NCBI GenBank assembly: GCA_027625215.1
Contig: JAQBWJ010000002.1
Coordinates: 1 to 22,590 of the forward strand
Reading direction: 5' to 3'
DNA: 22,590 nt
DNA from: Candidatus Poribacteria bacterium
GTDB lineage: Bacteria; Poribacteria; WGA-4E; GCA-2687025
Of this stretch, positions 1 to 8,452 are shown piece after piece; positions within the stretch are counted from its first letter, which is position 1, and each line of letters opens with the position of its first letter. The translations under genes and the position numbers were made by a program. The notes beneath the pieces are model-generated. The model had not been told where the DNA came from and searched no databases. It saw only the letters and a list, made by a program, of their open reading frames with translations.

Positions 1-2
1 GC

Positions 3-239
3 GCGTTGCGTGTCGACACGGACGATCCTGAAACGCAGAAGCGCGTGTCCTATACGGTGCGCGTTGACGAGGCGGCTCGGAAGGTGCAGTCCGGCGAAGC
101 GAGCGTCGCGGCGTTCGTCCGTCCGACGGGGATTGCGGAAACGGAGCGCGTGGCGCGTTCCGGCGCGACGATGCCGCAGAAATCGACTTACTTCTATCCC
201 AAAATGCCGTCCGGGTTGGTCGCGCGGCGGATCGACTGA
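3..239 (+). CDS. DUF1015 family protein, C-terminal fragment
   Basis: This is the 3' end of a gene that starts upstream of the window; the frame is open from base 3 to a TGA at 237-239. The last ~78 residues match the C-terminal pattern I know for DUF1015 proteins: 'VSYT.RVDEA...V.SGEA..AAFVRPT', then 'SGATMPQKSTYFYPKMPSGLV'. The MPxKSTYFYPK stretch is the most characteristic part. DUF1015 proteins are cytosolic, usually about 400 residues long, and have no firmly established reaction. The in-frame TTG near base 6 is an internal codon, not a start, because the family's similarity should extend much further upstream. The next gene is on the opposite strand and converges on this one. Family assignment is fairly secure; function is unknown. 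Confidence 0.75.
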   Translation, partial: ALRVDTDDPETQKRVSYTVRVDEAARKVQSGEASVAAFVRPTGIAETERVARSGATMPQKSTYFYPKMPSGLVARRID

Positions 240-263
240 CTCTTCAGGACGCTCATACGCGCC

Positions 264-635
264 TTACACGTTCCACGCGGACGTGGCGTTTTCCATTTCA
301 TGCGTTGCGGGATCGAAGTCGGCGGGGAAGCGCGTCAGATGATCGTAGCGCGTTCCTTTCAGCCTCGCCTTGTCGAATCGCGCGTGGGTCAGGTCGGCGC
401 TTGATAAGTCTCCACCGCGAAGGTCGGCGTCCGACAGATTTGCGCCGCGAAGGTTTGCGCCGTAGAAATCCGCCCCGCTCAAGTTCGATCCGCTGAGATC
501 GGCGTTCGTCAACACCGCATGACGAAACACGGCAAATCGCAGATCGCACGACGACAGGTCGGCGTCTCGGAGCCGCGCGAATCGCAGGTTGCCCATCGCC
601 TGAATCGTGTACCGCCCGATGACCTTGCCCAACAT
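264..635 (-). CDS. pentapeptide-repeat protein
   Basis: This is a 123-residue protein made almost wholly of A(D/N)LXX-type pentapeptide units. About 16 consecutive units run from residue ~16 to ~95 (for example NLRFA, RLRDA, DLSGS, NLSGA, DFYGA, NLRGA, NLSDA, DLSSA). Such repeats fold into a right-handed quadrilateral beta-helix, here about four coils. The tail 'TRFPADFDP' is a common ending for this family. No signal peptide or membrane segment is visible, so it is probably cytosolic. The ATG at 633-635 is preceded by GGGGA about 10 bases upstream, and an in-frame TAA lies 12 codons before it. Some relatives mimic DNA and protect gyrase, but nothing here shows that role. It is divergent from the addB gene. 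Confidence 0.85.
   Translation of the reverse strand: MLGKVIGRYTIQAMGNLRFARLRDADLSSCDLRFAVFRHAVLTNADLSGSNLSGADFYGANLRGANLSDADLRGGDLSSADLTHARFDKARLKGTRYDHLTRFPADFDPATHEMENATSAWNV
268..292 (+). terminator. possible weak terminator hairpin after the DUF1015 gene
   Basis: CCACG (273-277) pairs with CGTGG (282-286) around a 4-nt loop and is followed by CGTTTT. CACGT (268-272) and ACGTG (281-285) offer an alternative pairing. The hairpin lies about 30 bases past the DUF1015 stop and inside the 3' end of the convergent pentapeptide gene. The stem is short and the T run is only four bases, so this is a tentative call. Confidence 0.25.
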
Positions 636-742
636 CGCTTGAAGTTCCCCGTTTTGATCGTTGTGCCTGCTTTAGGGGATATCGCCCCCGCATCGCCCAT
701 TATCGAACGCCCGCCGGATTGGTGACAACTGTCCCCCACCCG

Positions 743-766
743 ATTCAAACATCTTTTGAATTGACA
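743..766 (+). promoter_or_regulatory. 7-bp palindrome abutting a perfect -35 box upstream of addB
   Basis: ATTCAAA (743-749) and TTTGAAT (755-761) form a perfect inverted repeat with a 5-base spacer. The last T of the palindrome is the first T of TTGACA (761-766), a consensus -35 hexamer. This is the kind of geometry seen when a dimeric regulator blocks polymerase. No convincing -10 hexamer is seen 16-18 bases further on. If the promoter is real, transcription starts near 795, downstream of the first possible ATG of addB (777), which favours a later translation start. The palindrome could also control the divergent pentapeptide gene, or be chance. Confidence 0.35.
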
Positions 767-884
767 TTGGCAGTCGATGAGCCAACTTCACCAAGCAGCA
801 ATCGTTCACGTCGCGCGTCGTTCTGTGAGAGAATCGGGGGGACGGAAGACGCGAGACTCTAACGTGGAGACGGTAAGTACTAAC

Positions 885-3800
885 GTGACGCACCTGATCG
901 TCGGCACGCATCAACGCGCCCGCGAAGCCGCTCTCTTGAAGCGGTTGGAGCCCGTATTCGACGACGAGACCCGTCGGTTGGACGCGCTGTTCATCGTCCC
1001 GACGCGCCGTCGCGCCGAGTCGGTGAGACGCGCCGTCCGCGCCCACTTCGACGGACGCTGCTGGACGTCTCGCGTTGAAACGCTCGACTCGCTCGTTCGG
1101 CGACATGCGTTTGATCTGGATGAAACGCCGCTCCGAATCGAAGACGACGCCCGCGCGATGCTCATTCAGGAGTTGCTGCCGGATTCGGGGCTGTTGCGAC
1201 GCGGGAGGGTGACGCGCGGGTTCGCCCGCAAGATTGTGGAAGTGCTCAACGCGATTGGCGCGGGTTGGGTGGAAGACGGCGCGCCGCTCGACGCGATCAC
1301 GGGCGAACTCGTGTCGCACGCCCCGACCTATCAACGCGCGTTTGCGACGCTGGCGGCGAAATACGACGACGCCCTCCGACGCCGAAGCCTTGTGGACGAC
1401 CGCACGCTGACGCTGCGATTGGTGAGACAGTGGCGCGAATCCGGTTATCCCGAACCTGCCGCCGCGCTCGTGATCGACGAGTTTGCGCGGCTGCGTCCGA
1501 TTGACCGCCACCTTCTCACCGCGCTGTCCAAACCGTTCTCTCAAACGATTGTGACGGTATCGGCTCCGTCGGCGGACGCGAAGGTAGTCGCCGATGACCG
1601 TCGCTATGCGGTGACGGTTTCCGCGCTCAACTGGGCAACGTCAAGGGAACCGTCGGTTGAGGTGGTTGACGGCGACTTGCCGTCTCGACCGGCGGCGCGC
1701 GCGGCGACGCGGCTGTTCGCCAACGATGACGCCGCCCCGTTGACCGGCACGGACGACGCCTCGCTTCGATTGAATGAGCTCCCGAATCGACGCGAGGAGG
1801 CGCGATTCGTCGCGCGCGCGATTCGACAACGGCTCGGCGACGTTCCACCGGACCAAGCCGATTTTCAGCGGTTTACCGTCGTCGTCCCGTCGTTTTCGAC
1901 GTATCACGGACTGATCGGCGAACTGTTCCCGCAATATGGGCTTCCGACGAACTACGGGCGCGGTATCCCGATTGCGTCGTCTCCGGCGGCGCGACGCCTT
2001 CACAAAGTCGTCACGTCGATACTGGACGACGACTTCTGGTCCATCGACGCATTGTCCGACGTGTTGAGCCACGCGCGGAAAATGCCCGAGCCCGACGACC
2101 TCCATGAGCGGCTAAACGATCTGATGGGCGAATCGTTCGGCTCGACGGAATCAACGGAGCGATTCTCGATGCCGCGACTCGACCGACTCGTCCGCGAGGC
2201 GGGGATCGGGGGGAAGTTCGATGTCCGCGCGTGGTATCGGCGGCTTGAGACGTTTCTCGTCTATCGACACGGCATGAATCCCGACACGGACGACTTCGCG
2301 TTCGACGAACGATTTCAATCGACGGCGACACAGACCGCCCGCGACATATGCGCGTTGGACGCCTTCCATACGCGGGTCGGATCGCTGCGACGACTCTCGG
2401 ATATCGAAGCGTTCCGGGACGGATTGCTCGCCCTGTCGCGCGACTATGGGCTGGAAGGCCAAACGTTCCCCGCTCGAAACGCCGATCCCGATGAGGAACG
2501 CGAGTACGCGGCGTGGCAGACCGTCCGCGATCTGTTGGATGAAACGGTCGACACCTTCCGCGCATTGGGAGGGCGATACACCGCGCGCGACTTCGCCGAC
2601 TATCTCGCTCAAGCGCTGATCGACCCGTCGCGCCAGTGCTACCCGCCGCAGCCGGAGAACGCCGTTGCTATCGTCGCGTTCGAGCAGACGGCGGGGCAGT
2701 CGTTCGAAGACTTGTTCGTCATCGGACTGGTGGAAGGCGAGATGCCGACGCTTCGCAGCGCGAACTTCCTCATCGCCCCCGACCCGTCGAAACCGCTGTC
2801 CGACGCGCTGATTGAACTGGACTCGCTGCCATTGGAGCGGTTCCGTTTCCGCGAGATGCTGATGAACGCCGAACGCGTCGTTCTGACGCACCCGACGATG
2901 GAACGCGGGCGGAACCTCGTGCCGTCGCCGTTTGTCGAGGACGTTCGCGCTCTGTTTGCCGATGCGTCCGTGTTGAGCGACGCATCCGATCATCCCGAAA
3001 CGCATTACGCCGCCTACGAAGTCCTCTCGGCGATGGGCGCGCGCGAAAACTCCGACGGCGCGGAGCGGTTGGGGTTGAATTCGCAGAACGTAACGCGCCA
3101 ACTCTCCGTCGAACGGGCGCGGCGCGATACGCAACGGTGGAGCGAGTTCGACGGCTACCTCGACTCGGAGCGCGTCGGCGCGATCTTGGACGCTTACACG
3201 CGCCGCCCGTTCAGCGTGACGCAGTTGGCGACCTACGCGGCGTGTCCCTCCCGCTACTTCTACGAACGTTTATTGAACCTCCGCTCCGTCGAAACGCTCG
3301 ACCCCGACATCGCCCCGAACCTGCGCGGTGAAATCGCGCACGACATCCTTGACCGCTATTTCCGAGAGTTCGGTTCGCGCCAATCGGACATGCCTGAGAC
3401 GGGTGCCGCCCGCGAACAGATGAATCGCATCGCCGTCGAGACGCTGCGCCAACGCGACGCGCAGTTTCCCAACCTTTATTGGGAAGAAGAAAAACGCGCG
3501 TTGTTGAGCGGGTTGATCAGCGAAGCGGAACCGAAGGGACTGTTGCGCGCGTTTCTCGACGCCGAGTATGGCGACCACAAGACGGAGTTGGAGGGCGCGT
3601 TCGTGCGGGGCGCGATGACGGAGGTCGTCTTTCAAAACGAAAACGCCCGTCGCCCGACGACAGGCGCGCGTATCGACCCGTACACACTCGCGCGCGAAGA
3701 CGGCAGCGGCGAGATCAACGTGATCGGCCGAATCGACCGGGTTGATCTCGACAAAGAGACGGGACGGTTCGTGGTGTACGACTACAAATTCGGTTCGTAC

Positions 3801-4247
3801 ATGCCGTCGGTGACGGACGCGCTGGAAGGTCGGAACTTTCAACTCGCGCTGTATCTCGACGCGCTCGAAGGGCATCAGGGGTGCGAAGAAGGGGTTGCCG
3901 CCGCGTTCTACCGCGTGCCGAACCCGAAAGAGATCAAACGCGACGGCTTCCTCGCGCAGAAGGAATCCGTGAAACAGACGAACGCGAAGAACGGCATCTT
4001 CGAGCGCGAGAGGTTTGAAGAACTGCGGGCGTTCGTTCGGCGAAACGTTCAAGAAATCGAGCGGCACACACGCGCTGGGCATTTCCATCTGACGCGATTG
4101 ACGCCGATCAAGGCGGGTTGTTCGTTCTGCGATTACTCGTCGATCTGCCGCCTCGACCTCTCCCGCGAGCAGGCGATCCGCCCGACTCAACCGCACTACG
4201 CGCCGACCCGGTTCGGTCAACCCGACGACACGGAAGACGCCGAATGA
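885..4247 (+). CDS. addB: AddB-like PD-(D/E)XK nuclease subunit of a recombination helicase-nuclease
   Basis: This is the probable B subunit of an AddAB complex, which resects double-strand breaks for RecA loading. From the GTG at 885 it is 1120 residues long, close to Bacillus AddB (~1166). The centre has the 'VIGLVEGEMPTLR' segment typical of inactivated helicase domains (~610-625). The C-terminal nuclease shows GRID (948-951), DYK (966-968) and a Q motif (Q986), so it looks catalytically complete. Cys787 plus Cys1079-x2-Cys1082-x5-Cys1088 match the iron-sulphur cluster spacing known from AddB. The N-terminus 'LIVGTHQRAREAALLKRL' sits where Bacillus AddB has a Walker A loop, but there is no GKT/GKS, so ATP binding here is unlikely. 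Start choice is uncertain: ATG 777 and GTG 864 are in frame, and none has a strong ribosome site. The 36 residues before 885 look non-domain. The stop overlaps the addA start (ATGA). Confidence 0.85.
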   Translation: MTHLIVGTHQRAREAALLKRLEPVFDDETRRLDALFIVPTRRRAESVRRAVRAHFDGRCWTSRVETLDSLVRRHAFDLDETPLRIEDDARAMLIQELLPDSGLLRRGRVTRGFARKIVEVLNAIGAGWVEDGAPLDAITGELVSHAPTYQRAFATLAAKYDDALRRRSLVDDRTLTLRLVRQWRESGYPEPAAALVIDEFARLRPIDRHLLTALSKPFSQTIVTVSAPSADAKVVADDRRYAVTVSALNWATSREPSVEVVDGDLPSRPAARAATRLFANDDAAPLTGTDDASLRLNELPNRREEARFVARAIRQRLGDVPPDQADFQRFTVVVPSFSTYHGLIGELFPQYGLPTNYGRGIPIASSPAARRLHKVVTSILDDDFWSIDALSDVLSHARKMPEPDDLHERLNDLMGESFGSTESTERFSMPRLDRLVREAGIGGKFDVRAWYRRLETFLVYRHGMNPDTDDFAFDERFQSTATQTARDICALDAFHTRVGSLRRLSDIEAFRDGLLALSRDYGLEGQTFPARNADPDEEREYAAWQTVRDLLDETVDTFRALGGRYTARDFADYLAQALIDPSRQCYPPQPENAVAIVAFEQTAGQSFEDLFVIGLVEGEMPTLRSANFLIAPDPSKPLSDALIELDSLPLERFRFREMLMNAERVVLTHPTMERGRNLVPSPFVEDVRALFADASVLSDASDHPETHYAAYEVLSAMGARENSDGAERLGLNSQNVTRQLSVERARRDTQRWSEFDGYLDSERVGAILDAYTRRPFSVTQLATYAACPSRYFYERLLNLRSVETLDPDIAPNLRGEIAHDILDRYFREFGSRQSDMPETGAAREQMNRIAVETLRQRDAQFPNLYWEEEKRALLSGLISEAEPKGLLRAFLDAEYGDHKTELEGAFVRGAMTEVVFQNENARRPTTGARIDPYTLAREDGSGEINVIGRIDRVDLDKETGRFVVYDYKFGSYMPSVTDALEGRNFQLALYLDALEGHQGCEEGVAAAFYRVPNPKEIKRDGFLAQKESVKQTNAKNGIFERERFEELRAFVRRNVQEIERHTRAGHFHLTRLTPIKAGCSFCDYSSICRLDLSREQAIRPTQPHYAPTRFGQPDDTEDAE

Positions 4248-7200
4248 CGACGTTGCTCACCCGCGAACAACAGATGGCGGTCGAGACGCCCGCGAACATG
4301 ATCGTCACTGCGGGGGCGGGCACCGGCAAGACCTACGCGATGACGCAACGCATCATCCGTGTCTTGGCGAGCCTCGATCACATTCACGAGTTGCTCGTCG
4401 TCACGTTCACCGACGACGCGGCGAGCGAGATTCGACAGCGCGTTTATCAGGCGTTGGTGGCGCGCATCCGCGAGTCCGAAGGCGACGAACGCGAACGGTT
4501 GGAACGCATCCGCGACCGCTTCCCCGAAAACCACATCTCAACGATGCACACGTTTTTCGGCTACCTGCTGCGACGCTTTCCCGACGCGGTCGCTGGACTC
4601 GACCCCGACTTCCGCATCACGCAGGGCGCGGAACAAGAGGACTTGCTGCGGTCGTCCATCGAGAGTGTGTTGGACGGAATTGCGACGACGCCGAACTCCG
4701 AGCATCGGGAAGACCTGCGCCGATGGCTACGACAACAACGACGATACGAAGTCCGCACGGCGATAGAGTCGTTGATCCGCAAGCGGTTGGAAACGGCGGC
4801 GTGGCGACAACGGTTTGCCGAAGAAGCGGCGGAAACGCTGTTGGAATCGTACCGCGCGGAGGCGTTCGACCACATCGAGTCGGCGAAGGAGGCGTTCTAC
4901 GAGCGCGACGACATCAAAAGAATTGTCGGCGCGCTCGAAGGCGCGATGCCGGAAATCGAGGACCCGTCGGACTCGATGGCGGTGGAGTTGGCGGCGGTCA
5001 TCCCCGCGTTGAGGGATCGGGATACGGGCGCGTTGCGCGTCATGTTGTCTAGGAACGACAGCAAACCGCGAGCCTTCGGGCGGACGGGGACCGCGAAATC
5101 ATGGGGAAAAGAACACCTCGCCGAACTGCGCGACTCTTTGACATTACTGGCGGAGTTCGTCGTGACGGACGAGTCGCTCACGGTGGCGTGGGATGAATTC
5201 ACCGAGCGGGAGGCGTTCGACTGCCTTCAATCGCTCGCGCGTCTCACGTCGTTGTCCATCGACGAATACGACCGACGCAAGGCGCGCATCCACGCTCTCG
5301 ACTTCACCGATCTGGAAGCGTTCGCCGCCGCGCTGCTGGACGAGCCCGCCATCCTCCGCTCGATACAGAGGCAGTTCCGCGCGATCTTCATTGACGAGTT
5401 TCAGGACACGAACCGCTCTCAGTGGGCGTTGTTTCGCAAACTCGCCTGCCGCGAGGGTTCCGAAGAACTCGCCGACAACAAACTGTTTCTTGTCGGCGAC
5501 GAAAAGCAGGCGATCTATGAGTTTCGCGGCGGCGAAGTGGAAGTGTGTCAGTCGGCGAAGGCGGAGTTGGACACGCGATTGGAGTTCACCGCGAATTTTC
5601 GGTCGAAGTCGAACCTGTTGTTGTTCTTCAACGGCTTCTTCGCGCCGCTGCTGACGGGCGGCGAGCCGTTCGAGGCGGAATCTCAAGCATTGCGTTGCGG
5701 CGACGCGCCCGAACCGCCGACCGATGCCCTTCACCCGCGAGAAGGCGGCTCCATCCGACATTTCTGCGTTGCCCAAGAAACGGCGTCCCGCGACGAAGAG
5801 CGACTCAGCGGCACGGAGCGAGAGGCGCGCGCCATCGCGGAACTGCTGCGCGACATTCTCGACGGCAAACGCGACAGCGAGTACCCGGGCATCGCCGACA
5901 AGATTGAATCGGGCGAACCGACGGTCGGCATCCTCTTCCGCCGAACGACGCACCAACGGGTCTACGAAGACGCGCTTCGAGCCTACGGCGTGCCGTTCGT
6001 CGCGGCGAAGGGCAAGGGGTTTTACGAACGAAACGAGATACGCGACTTGCGAAACGTGTTGACCGTGCTGACTGACAAGCACGCCGAGATACCGCTGGTC
6101 GGGGTGTTGCGGTCGCCGTTGATCGGGTGCAGCGACACGGGGCTCCTTCTGTTATCGCGGCTGTATCGGGACGTTTCCGCTCCTCGATTCGCGTCGTTTC
6201 GTGAACTGTTGACGCGCGTGGCAAACGACACTTCGCTGGATGACTCGTCGTTTGACGGCGACGACCTGCGCGCGTTGCGGAAGGCGTCGACGCTGCTAGA
6301 TCGTTGGCAGACGCTTGCCGACAGTCGCGGTATCGCCGAGTTGATCGCCGCGATTATTGAGGATTCCGGCGCGTACGCTCCTCTGTCCGTCGGGAGCGAT
6401 GGGGATCAACGGCGGTTGAACGTCGAAAAGTTCATCGCCGTCGCGCGAGAGTTTGAAGCGCAGGGCGCGCCGACACTCGCCGAGTTCGTTCGCCACCTGA
6501 ACATGCGCGCGGAGGGCGAAGACGACGAAGGCGACGCCGATCTGCCCGAAGGCGGGAGTATCCAACTGCTGACGGTGCACCGCGCGAAGGGTCTACAATG
6601 GTCGCTGGTCATCCTGCCGGACACGAACGGGAGATTTCGGGACGACATCGAGGAGCGTCGCTATCAAGGCGGACGGCGGTTGCGGTCACGGATCGCGGTT
6701 GGATCGTTGCGAAAGGGCGGCGCGTCCGTCCCCGAAGTCGCCGTGAACCTCCGGTCGGACGAGGAAAACGCGACGGAGCCGTACCTTTGGTCGCGGCTCA
6801 GGATGGAACGACGACGACGCATGCTTGCGGAGCAAAAGCGGTTGCTCTATGTCGCGTTCACACGGGCGGCGGAGCATCTTGTCATCTGCACGCATCGCAA
6901 TGCGAAAAGCGACATCCCGTCGCTCGATAAAGCGCGTTCGTGGGCGGACTGGATTCACCAACTGTTGGATGACCCAAGCGTCGTCCAAGATGGCGATTCG
7001 TTCTTTTTACAGACCCCGCTCGATATGTCGGAGCGCGTTCTTCCCAACAATCAGGCGATGGACACGCGCTCGGTCGCCTTCGACTCGTCGCGCATTTGGT
7101 CGAAACGTCCTCCTGCGCCGCTGCGGTATCGAATTACCGACGAGCCCGTTGAGGATCGGGCGCAAACCCCCGTTCACCCAAGCATTGGGATCGCCGAGCA

Positions 7201-7678
7201 GGGATGGACGACGCGCGCCCGCATCAATCAAGTGAGCAACCTTCTGCTGCCGATTGCTTGGAGGGGCGACATATCCGATGATGAATTGCGTCAACGGATT
7301 CGATCATTTTCGCGCGCAAGCGGTGCTATACTTCCCGATGGTTCAGCAACGGAGCTCGTCGGCACGACGCGGCGCGTCATCGACCGGGTCAACGCTGAAT
7401 ACGCGGACGCCGACCGAATCTTGTGGAACGAGGCGTTCGAGGTTGAAATCGACGGCATCACCGTCGTCGGGCAGATCGACATGCTCGTGCGCGATACGGC
7501 GCGGCGTTGGACGGCGATCGATGCGCGGTACGGCGACGCTCCCGAACCGAGGGCGTACCAAGCATCGCTGTTGCGGGACGCAGCGCGCGCGATCTTAGGC
7601 GATCCCGACGCCCGATTGGAAATATGGACCGTTTCGGAGGATGGCGCGCGTTCGATTGACCTGTCCAGCTTGTCGTAA
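4244..7678 (+). CDS. addA: AddA-like UvrD/Rep-family helicase with degenerate nuclease domain
   Basis: This 1144-residue SF1A helicase is the motor subunit partner of the upstream gene. Motifs in order: Q motif (Q10), Walker A AGAGTGKT (23-30), Ia 'VVTFTDDAASEIRQRV', II 'IFIDEFQDTN' (~381-390), III 'LVGDEKQAIYEFRG', IV 'GILFRRTTHQRVYEDALRAYGVPF' in part, V 'LLTVHRAKGLQW' (~776) and VI 'LLYVAFTRAAEHL' (~867). The C-terminus has the RecB/AddA nuclease fold: GQID (1076-1079), then 'AIDAR' (1091-1095) and 'YQASLL' (Q1106). The usual catalytic D-x-K is D1093-A-R1095 here, so the lysine is replaced by arginine and the domain is probably weak or inactive. The ATG at 4244 overlaps the addB TGA, implying translational coupling. 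An open frame extends upstream to 4118 but lies inside addB and lacks domain-like sequence. Confidence 0.88.
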   Translation: MTTLLTREQQMAVETPANMIVTAGAGTGKTYAMTQRIIRVLASLDHIHELLVVTFTDDAASEIRQRVYQALVARIRESEGDERERLERIRDRFPENHISTMHTFFGYLLRRFPDAVAGLDPDFRITQGAEQEDLLRSSIESVLDGIATTPNSEHREDLRRWLRQQRRYEVRTAIESLIRKRLETAAWRQRFAEEAAETLLESYRAEAFDHIESAKEAFYERDDIKRIVGALEGAMPEIEDPSDSMAVELAAVIPALRDRDTGALRVMLSRNDSKPRAFGRTGTAKSWGKEHLAELRDSLTLLAEFVVTDESLTVAWDEFTEREAFDCLQSLARLTSLSIDEYDRRKARIHALDFTDLEAFAAALLDEPAILRSIQRQFRAIFIDEFQDTNRSQWALFRKLACREGSEELADNKLFLVGDEKQAIYEFRGGEVEVCQSAKAELDTRLEFTANFRSKSNLLLFFNGFFAPLLTGGEPFEAESQALRCGDAPEPPTDALHPREGGSIRHFCVAQETASRDEERLSGTEREARAIAELLRDILDGKRDSEYPGIADKIESGEPTVGILFRRTTHQRVYEDALRAYGVPFVAAKGKGFYERNEIRDLRNVLTVLTDKHAEIPLVGVLRSPLIGCSDTGLLLLSRLYRDVSAPRFASFRELLTRVANDTSLDDSSFDGDDLRALRKASTLLDRWQTLADSRGIAELIAAIIEDSGAYAPLSVGSDGDQRRLNVEKFIAVAREFEAQGAPTLAEFVRHLNMRAEGEDDEGDADLPEGGSIQLLTVHRAKGLQWSLVILPDTNGRFRDDIEERRYQGGRRLRSRIAVGSLRKGGASVPEVAVNLRSDEENATEPYLWSRLRMERRRRMLAEQKRLLYVAFTRAAEHLVICTHRNAKSDIPSLDKARSWADWIHQLLDDPSVVQDGDSFFLQTPLDMSERVLPNNQAMDTRSVAFDSSRIWSKRPPAPLRYRITDEPVEDRAQTPVHPSIGIAEQGWTTRARINQVSNLLLPIAWRGDISDDELRQRIRSFSRASGAILPDGSATELVGTTRRVIDRVNAEYADADRILWNEAFEVEIDGITVVGQIDMLVRDTARRWTAIDARYGDAPEPRAYQASLLRDAARAILGDPDARLEIWTVSEDGARSIDLSSLS

Positions 7679-7711
7679 CTTTAACTTGACGTACCACCGA
7701 ATGGACGCTTC

Positions 7712-8440
7712 ATGTTCGGTCAACTGTTCGAAATCGGCGATGTGCCCACCGTCATCACCCTGATCTTCCTGGAAGGGTTGCTTTCGGCGGACAACGCGCT
7801 CGTTCTCGCCATCCTCGTTCAAGCGCTGCCGAAAAATCAGCAGCAACGCGGGCTGATGTACGGACTCGTCGGCGCGTTCGTGCTGCGGGCGGGGTCGATC
7901 CTGCTGGCGTCCACACTGATGAAATATTGGTGGATCGAAGCGGTTGGCGCGGCGTATCTGCTCTACCTCGCGATCAAGCATTTTGTCTCGAAGGCGGGGG
8001 AAGACGCGCACGCTGCGACGAAGGTGCGCGGCTTTTGGGCGACAATCGTCGTTGTGGAACTGACCGACCTCGCGTTTGCGGTCGATTCGATTCTGGCGGC
8101 GGTCGCGCTGGTCGGGTCGCGGCAGGAAAAACTGTGGGTGATCTACCTCGGCGGGATACTCGGCGTCATCATGATGCGGTTCGTTGCGAACTTCTTCCTG
8201 CAACTGCTTGGTCGGTTCTCGCGCCTCGAAACGTCCGCCTATCTCATCATTGCGTGGATCAGCGCGAAGTTGGGCATCTCCGCCTACGGGCATTACTGCG
8301 AGACGCAGCACATCGAGGCGTTGATCCATCATATGCCGTATGCGTTGTTTTGGCCCGTCACGCTGGCGTTGTTCGCGTTTGGGTTCACGAAGCGGAACCG
8401 CGTCGTGGCACAATCGACGGACGGCAACCCGGACGCCTGA
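7712..8440 (+). CDS. TerC-family integral membrane protein
   Basis: This 242-residue protein is strongly hydrophobic with about seven predicted transmembrane helices (roughly residues 8-32, 45-67, 70-90, 107-130, 134-158, 168-190, 208-230). It carries the acidic intramembrane motifs of the TerC/Alx family: 'EGLLSADNALVLAI' near the N-terminus and 'VELTDLAFAVDSILAAVALV' in the middle, both holding the conserved Asp residues. Characterised family members move or handle manganese and other metals at the inner membrane, and some were first named for tellurite resistance. The substrate cannot be read here. The gene starts 33 bases after addA and may be read through from it, though the functions look unrelated. 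The ribosome site before ATG 7712 is weak. Confidence 0.88.
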   Translation: MFGQLFEIGDVPTVITLIFLEGLLSADNALVLAILVQALPKNQQQRGLMYGLVGAFVLRAGSILLASTLMKYWWIEAVGAAYLLYLAIKHFVSKAGEDAHAATKVRGFWATIVVVELTDLAFAVDSILAAVALVGSRQEKLWVIYLGGILGVIMMRFVANFFLQLLGRFSRLETSAYLIIAWISAKLGISAYGHYCETQHIEALIHHMPYALFWPVTLALFAFGFTKRNRVVAQSTDGNPDA

Positions 8441-8452
8441 CGCTTTGCGTCA
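8438..8452. terminator. symmetric hairpin containing both convergent stop codons
   Basis: TGACGC (8438-8443), a TTT loop, then GCGTCA (8447-8452) form a perfect 6-bp stem. The first three bases are the TGA stop of the TerC gene. The last three, read on the other strand, are the TGA stop of the Gfo/Idh/MocA gene. The structure is therefore identical for both convergent transcripts. There is no T run on either side, so if it terminates it is not a classical intrinsic terminator; it may instead protect 3' ends. Confidence 0.45.

Noticed and set aside
672..1544. Long reverse-strand open frame of 290 codons antisense to addB
   Set aside because: It lies opposite a well-supported gene, is rich in Arg/His/Val with no recognisable domain, and is the expected by-product of GC-rich codon use. 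The same applies to other long antisense frames at 2151-3134, 3270-4220, 5144-6082, 15666-16691 and 19108-20163.
4118..4243. Upstream extension of the AddA frame by 42 codons
   Set aside because: The extension lies wholly inside addB in another frame, and the helicase Q motif starts right after ATG 4244, which overlaps the addB stop.
885..7678. AddAB-like pair as a phage-defence island
   Set aside because: No methylase, restriction, toxin or mobile element is nearby, and the gene sizes and overlap fit a housekeeping recombination pair.
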